DNA of 37,675 nucleotides from Muribaculaceae bacterium. Its GTDB lineage: Bacteria > Bacteroidota > Bacteroidia > Bacteroidales > Muribaculaceae. A model generated the notes under the pieces. That model worked only from the letters and a program-made list of their open reading frames with translations, did no database searches and was not told the origin of the DNA. Shown piece by piece: positions 35,203 through 37,675 of this stretch; position 1 is the first letter of the stretch, and every line of letters starts with the position of its first letter. Location: contig JAGAYZ010000035.1 of the NCBI GenBank assembly GCA_017940245.1, forward strand, positions 1-37,675. The letters are read 5' to 3'. The translations under genes were made by a program, and so were the position numbers.

Positions 35203-37418
35203 ATTTTATGTATTTTATTGTTTAATTTTTTTCTTAACGTAAGAATGTTTTTCCCGTCGATGCGCTCATAGTTGATGGAGTCCATCATTTCGCGCACTAG
35301 GAATATTCCCAGTCCACCTATGGGTCGTTCTTCTACCGACAGTGTGGTGTCGGCTTTCTGGGCTTCGGTGGGGTCGAAAGGCTTACCGGAGTCGGTGATG
35401 ATGAACTTGAGAGTGATGCCATTAGTTTTTGCGTCGACAATTACGTCGCCCGTGGTGCCGGCCGGGTAGGCATATAGCATGACATTGACCACGGCTTCTT
35501 CCACGGCCAGTTTCATTTGTTGTGACAATGAGGCCTCAAAGTTCAGTTGCGTGGTGACATGCTCAACGAAAGCATTAAGCAATGGGATTTGCTTGATATC
35601 ATTTTGGAGCACGATTTGCTCGTTGAGCAGTTCGTGATAGACCTTGGGCGCATAGTGAATGGCTAGCATGGTGAGGTCGTCGCTCTGTTCGGCACCATCG
35701 GTGAACTGATTCACGGCTGTGGTCATCTCATCCAATAATTCCCGGGTGGTCAAATTCCTGTCAATACCCACCTTGAGTGTCTGCAGCAGGCGTTGCCGGC
35801 CGAACTGCTGGTGTTGCCTATCCATGGCCTCGGTAAGTCCATCGGTATAAAGAAATAGAGTGGAGCCCGGAACGAACTTATATTCTTGTACTTCATATTT
35901 GAAGTCGTGAATAATACCGGCAGGCAGATTAGGCTTGACCTGTAGCAGCTGTGCCTTATCGGTGAGTAACATCGGGGTATCGTGACCAGCGTTGCAGTAT
36001 CGTAATCGTCCCGTGGGGATATCCAGGATGCCAATGAAGAAGGTGACGAACATGTTGCGCTCGTTGTTGCGGCAGATGGTGCGATTGATGGTCTGCATGA
36101 TGCTGTTGGGGTTGCTGGCGTGTTGCGACCCGGCGTGGAACAGAGCCTGTACCACAGCCATCACCAGTGCCGATGGAACCCCTTTCCCGCTCACATCGCC
36201 GATGCAGAAGTACAGTTTCTCGTCTCGTACGATGAAATCGTAGAGGTCTCCGCCCACCTCTCTGGCCGGAGCCAGTAATCCACTCACGTCCAGATCCTCG
36301 TGAAGTGTAGCGGCAGACTGAGAGCGGGGGAGCATGGCTTGCTGTATTTCGTTGGCAATGTGCAGCTCGCTACTGATGCGCTCCTGGGCTACCTGAGTCC
36401 GATGCAGTTTGCGCTCATTATTGAAGAATCTCATAATGATGAATCCTAGCAGCAATAGAGCACCCACCAGTGCCAGCAGGATGAAGTGCGTCAGTCTGTC
36501 GAGTTTTCCGTACACCTCATCGTCGTAGCACACCACTGCAATCTTCCAGTGTGGTATGCCCCTCATGTTGGCGTAATAGATGCAGCCTCTCGACTGATCG
36601 GCATTGCTTTTAAATACGAGATAGACACTGCGTCGGGTGCTGCTGGAGTCGCGCGACACAGTGCTGTCGTTGATGAGTTTGAGCACTTGTTCCACATCGT
36701 GAGCCTTGGAGTCGGAGGGTGAAGGCTTGGAAATGAGTTTTCCGTCTTCGGTGAGCAGCAAGTTGAACGATGACGGGTAGATGTGGTGGGCATCCAGTGT
36801 GTCGCTAAGCCATTCGAGCGACATGTCGATGCAAAAGATGCCGGCGATTTCTTTTTTCTTGTTGAGCACGGGGCGTGAATAGGAGCAGATGAGTTGGTGC
36901 CTGGACACACTGTCTATGTAGGGATCCGACCAATAGGGTTCGCCCGTCTGCATGGGTATGCGGTAGAAATCCATTTTGGTGTAGTCGTGCTGCTCGCCGG
37001 CAATTTGACGGGTGATGATTTCATCGTCTATTTCTTGAGCATAAGGCTCAAAGAGCACTCCTTTCTCAGGGTAATAATTGGGGACGAACCCCATGCCTAC
37101 ACCTTCCAGGTATTTATTTTTAGCTAGCAGCCATTTGGCGGCTTTGAACACCGTATCCGGATTGTCAAGGCTGGTGCGGATGTCCCACATGTGGTCGGTA
37201 ACCGTTTTTTCGGCACTTTTGAGTACTCCCTTGACCAGAATGGATTTCATGATCAGCTCGGTCTCGGCACGATTGTCCAGCTCGTCGGTGAGTAATTCTC
37301 GTGTAAAGAGATATTGCACAACAAAGATAATTAGCAGTAATAAAGCCGCCAAGATGATGATTACCAGGTTCTTGATAATCCTAGGCGAGTGGATTATTTT
37401 GCTGAAATAACTCTTCAT
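35199..37418 (-). CDS. Membrane sensor / SpoIIE phosphatase / HATPase fusion (partner-switch regulator)
   Basis: 739 residues. TM helices at 17-39 and 310-331 flank an extracytoplasmic sensor (about 45-300) that looks like a double-Cache ligand-binding domain (for example GVGMGFVPNYYPEKG and a FCIDMSLEWL strand). A cytoplasmic PP2C/SpoIIE phosphatase follows, with metal-binding motifs GGDLYD (389-394), GDVSGKG (407-413), YTDGLTE (524-530) and DDLT (580-583). The C-terminus (605-735) is an RsbW-like HATPase with N-box EEAVVNV (640-646), TDSGKPFDP and GGLGIFL (701-707). Phosphatase and serine-kinase activities are thus in one chain. As first gene of the operon it is positioned to link an external signal to the STAS protein. 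Confidence 0.9.
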   Translation of the reverse strand: MKSYFSKIIHSPRIIKNLVIIILAALLLLIIFVVQYLFTRELLTDELDNRAETELIMKSILVKGVLKSAEKTVTDHMWDIRTSLDNPDTVFKAAKWLLAKNKYLEGVGMGFVPNYYPEKGVLFEPYAQEIDDEIITRQIAGEQHDYTKMDFYRIPMQTGEPYWSDPYIDSVSRHQLICSYSRPVLNKKKEIAGIFCIDMSLEWLSDTLDAHHIYPSSFNLLLTEDGKLISKPSPSDSKAHDVEQVLKLINDSTVSRDSSSTRRSVYLVFKSNADQSRGCIYYANMRGIPHWKIAVVCYDDEVYGKLDRLTHFILLALVGALLLLGFIIMRFFNNERKLHRTQVAQERISSELHIANEIQQAMLPRSQSAATLHEDLDVSGLLAPAREVGGDLYDFIVRDEKLYFCIGDVSGKGVPSALVMAVVQALFHAGSQHASNPNSIMQTINRTICRNNERNMFVTFFIGILDIPTGRLRYCNAGHDTPMLLTDKAQLLQVKPNLPAGIIHDFKYEVQEYKFVPGSTLFLYTDGLTEAMDRQHQQFGRQRLLQTLKVGIDRNLTTRELLDEMTTAVNQFTDGAEQSDDLTMLAIHYAPKVYHELLNEQIVLQNDIKQIPLLNAFVEHVTTQLNFEASLSQQMKLAVEEAVVNVMLYAYPAGTTGDVIVDAKTNGITLKFIITDSGKPFDPTEAQKADTTLSVEERPIGGLGIFLVREMMDSINYERIDGKNILTLRKKLNNKIHKI

Positions 37419-37465
37419 TGTTATAGAAAAAAAGGCTGAAATCGTGCAAATCTTTTACGAACTTA

Positions 37466-37496
37466 CAAAGTTATAGCTTTTTGTTTACATTACCAA
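37466..37496 (-). promoter_or_regulatory. Promoter of the six-gene NRPS operon
   Basis: On the minus strand, TTGG (37493-37496), a 19-base spacer and TAACTTTG (37466-37473) fit the Bacteroidota consensus. ATG 37418 lies about 50 bases downstream. No other clear promoter is seen in the short gaps of the following genes. Confidence 0.6.
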
Positions 37497-37554
37497 CCAA
37501 AATGTATTTTTTGACGTTTGTTTCTTTGTTCTTTGGCAATATTGTCCTAAATAA

Positions 37555-37675
37555 TTATTTGCAGAATTGCGTCATCTTTGATAAAAAGACGCATATAACC
37601 TGATGCGTTGAGAAGGCTGAACAGCCTATACCCCAACCGTTGAGATTTCCTGATCTGGAGGTGGAGAAAATGGTG
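37555..37675. other. Window end: small inverted repeats, no supported gene
   Basis: GCGTC/GACGC (37570-37593 region) and AGGCTG/CAGCCT (around 37613-37626) are short inverted repeats. A purine-rich stretch, GGAGGTGG, precedes ATG 37670 and could begin a + strand gene, but only two codons remain in the window. Confidence 0.25.

Noticed and set aside
37670-37675. Start of a + strand gene after a GGAGGTGG stretch
   Set aside because: Only two codons are in the window, which is too little to support a gene.

Overview
The window looks like a Bacteroidota (order Bacteroidales) chromosome, near Prevotellaceae/Muribaculaceae by feel. The evidence is repeated TAnnTTTG-type -7 promoter elements, a BspA-like leucine-rich surface protein, DUF3667 and DUF4369 proteins, and a tmRNA with the tag GENTYALAA. 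The genus cannot be fixed from sequence alone.

Layout. 1-255: nearly three tandem 88-bp copies of a hairpin-forming repeat. 324-8710: ordinary genes, comprising a BspA-like protein with a dockerin-type C-terminus, a DUF3667 membrane protein, a long PurF-type amidophosphoribosyltransferase with a terminator hairpin in its leader, a DUF4369 lipoprotein, an EamA transporter, tmRNA (ssrA) and an outer-membrane phospholipase A. 9002-23572 (+): a 15-gene lysine-to-butyrate operon, atoD-kal-kce-kdd-kamA-kamB-kamC-kamD-kamE-atoA-crt-hbd-bcd-etfB-etfA, closed by a strong terminator. Lysine is isomerised by KamA and KamDE, oxidised by Kdd and cleaved with acetyl-CoA by Kce. Kal then makes crotonyl-CoA, Bcd/EtfAB reduce it to butyryl-CoA, and AtoDA swaps CoA to release butyrate. 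KamB and KamC are probable aminomutase-reactivating factors. No thiolase is present, so acetoacetyl-CoA may also be reduced through Hbd and Crt.

24351-37418 (-): the most interesting region, a tightly packed six-gene transcription unit. In order of transcription it encodes a sensor/SpoIIE phosphatase/HATPase fusion, a STAS protein, an alginate-export-like outer-membrane porin, a 2419-residue NRPS (C-A-T-C-A-T-reductase), a MATE exporter and a phosphopantetheinyl transferase. The architecture predicts a small, possibly N-acylated, dipeptide aldehyde (or a cyclised pyrazinone/imine derivative). The operon carries its own carrier-protein activation, candidate export genes and a partner-switching regulatory module. 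The product and regulatory logic are inferred; the domain order, motifs and gene spacing are read directly.
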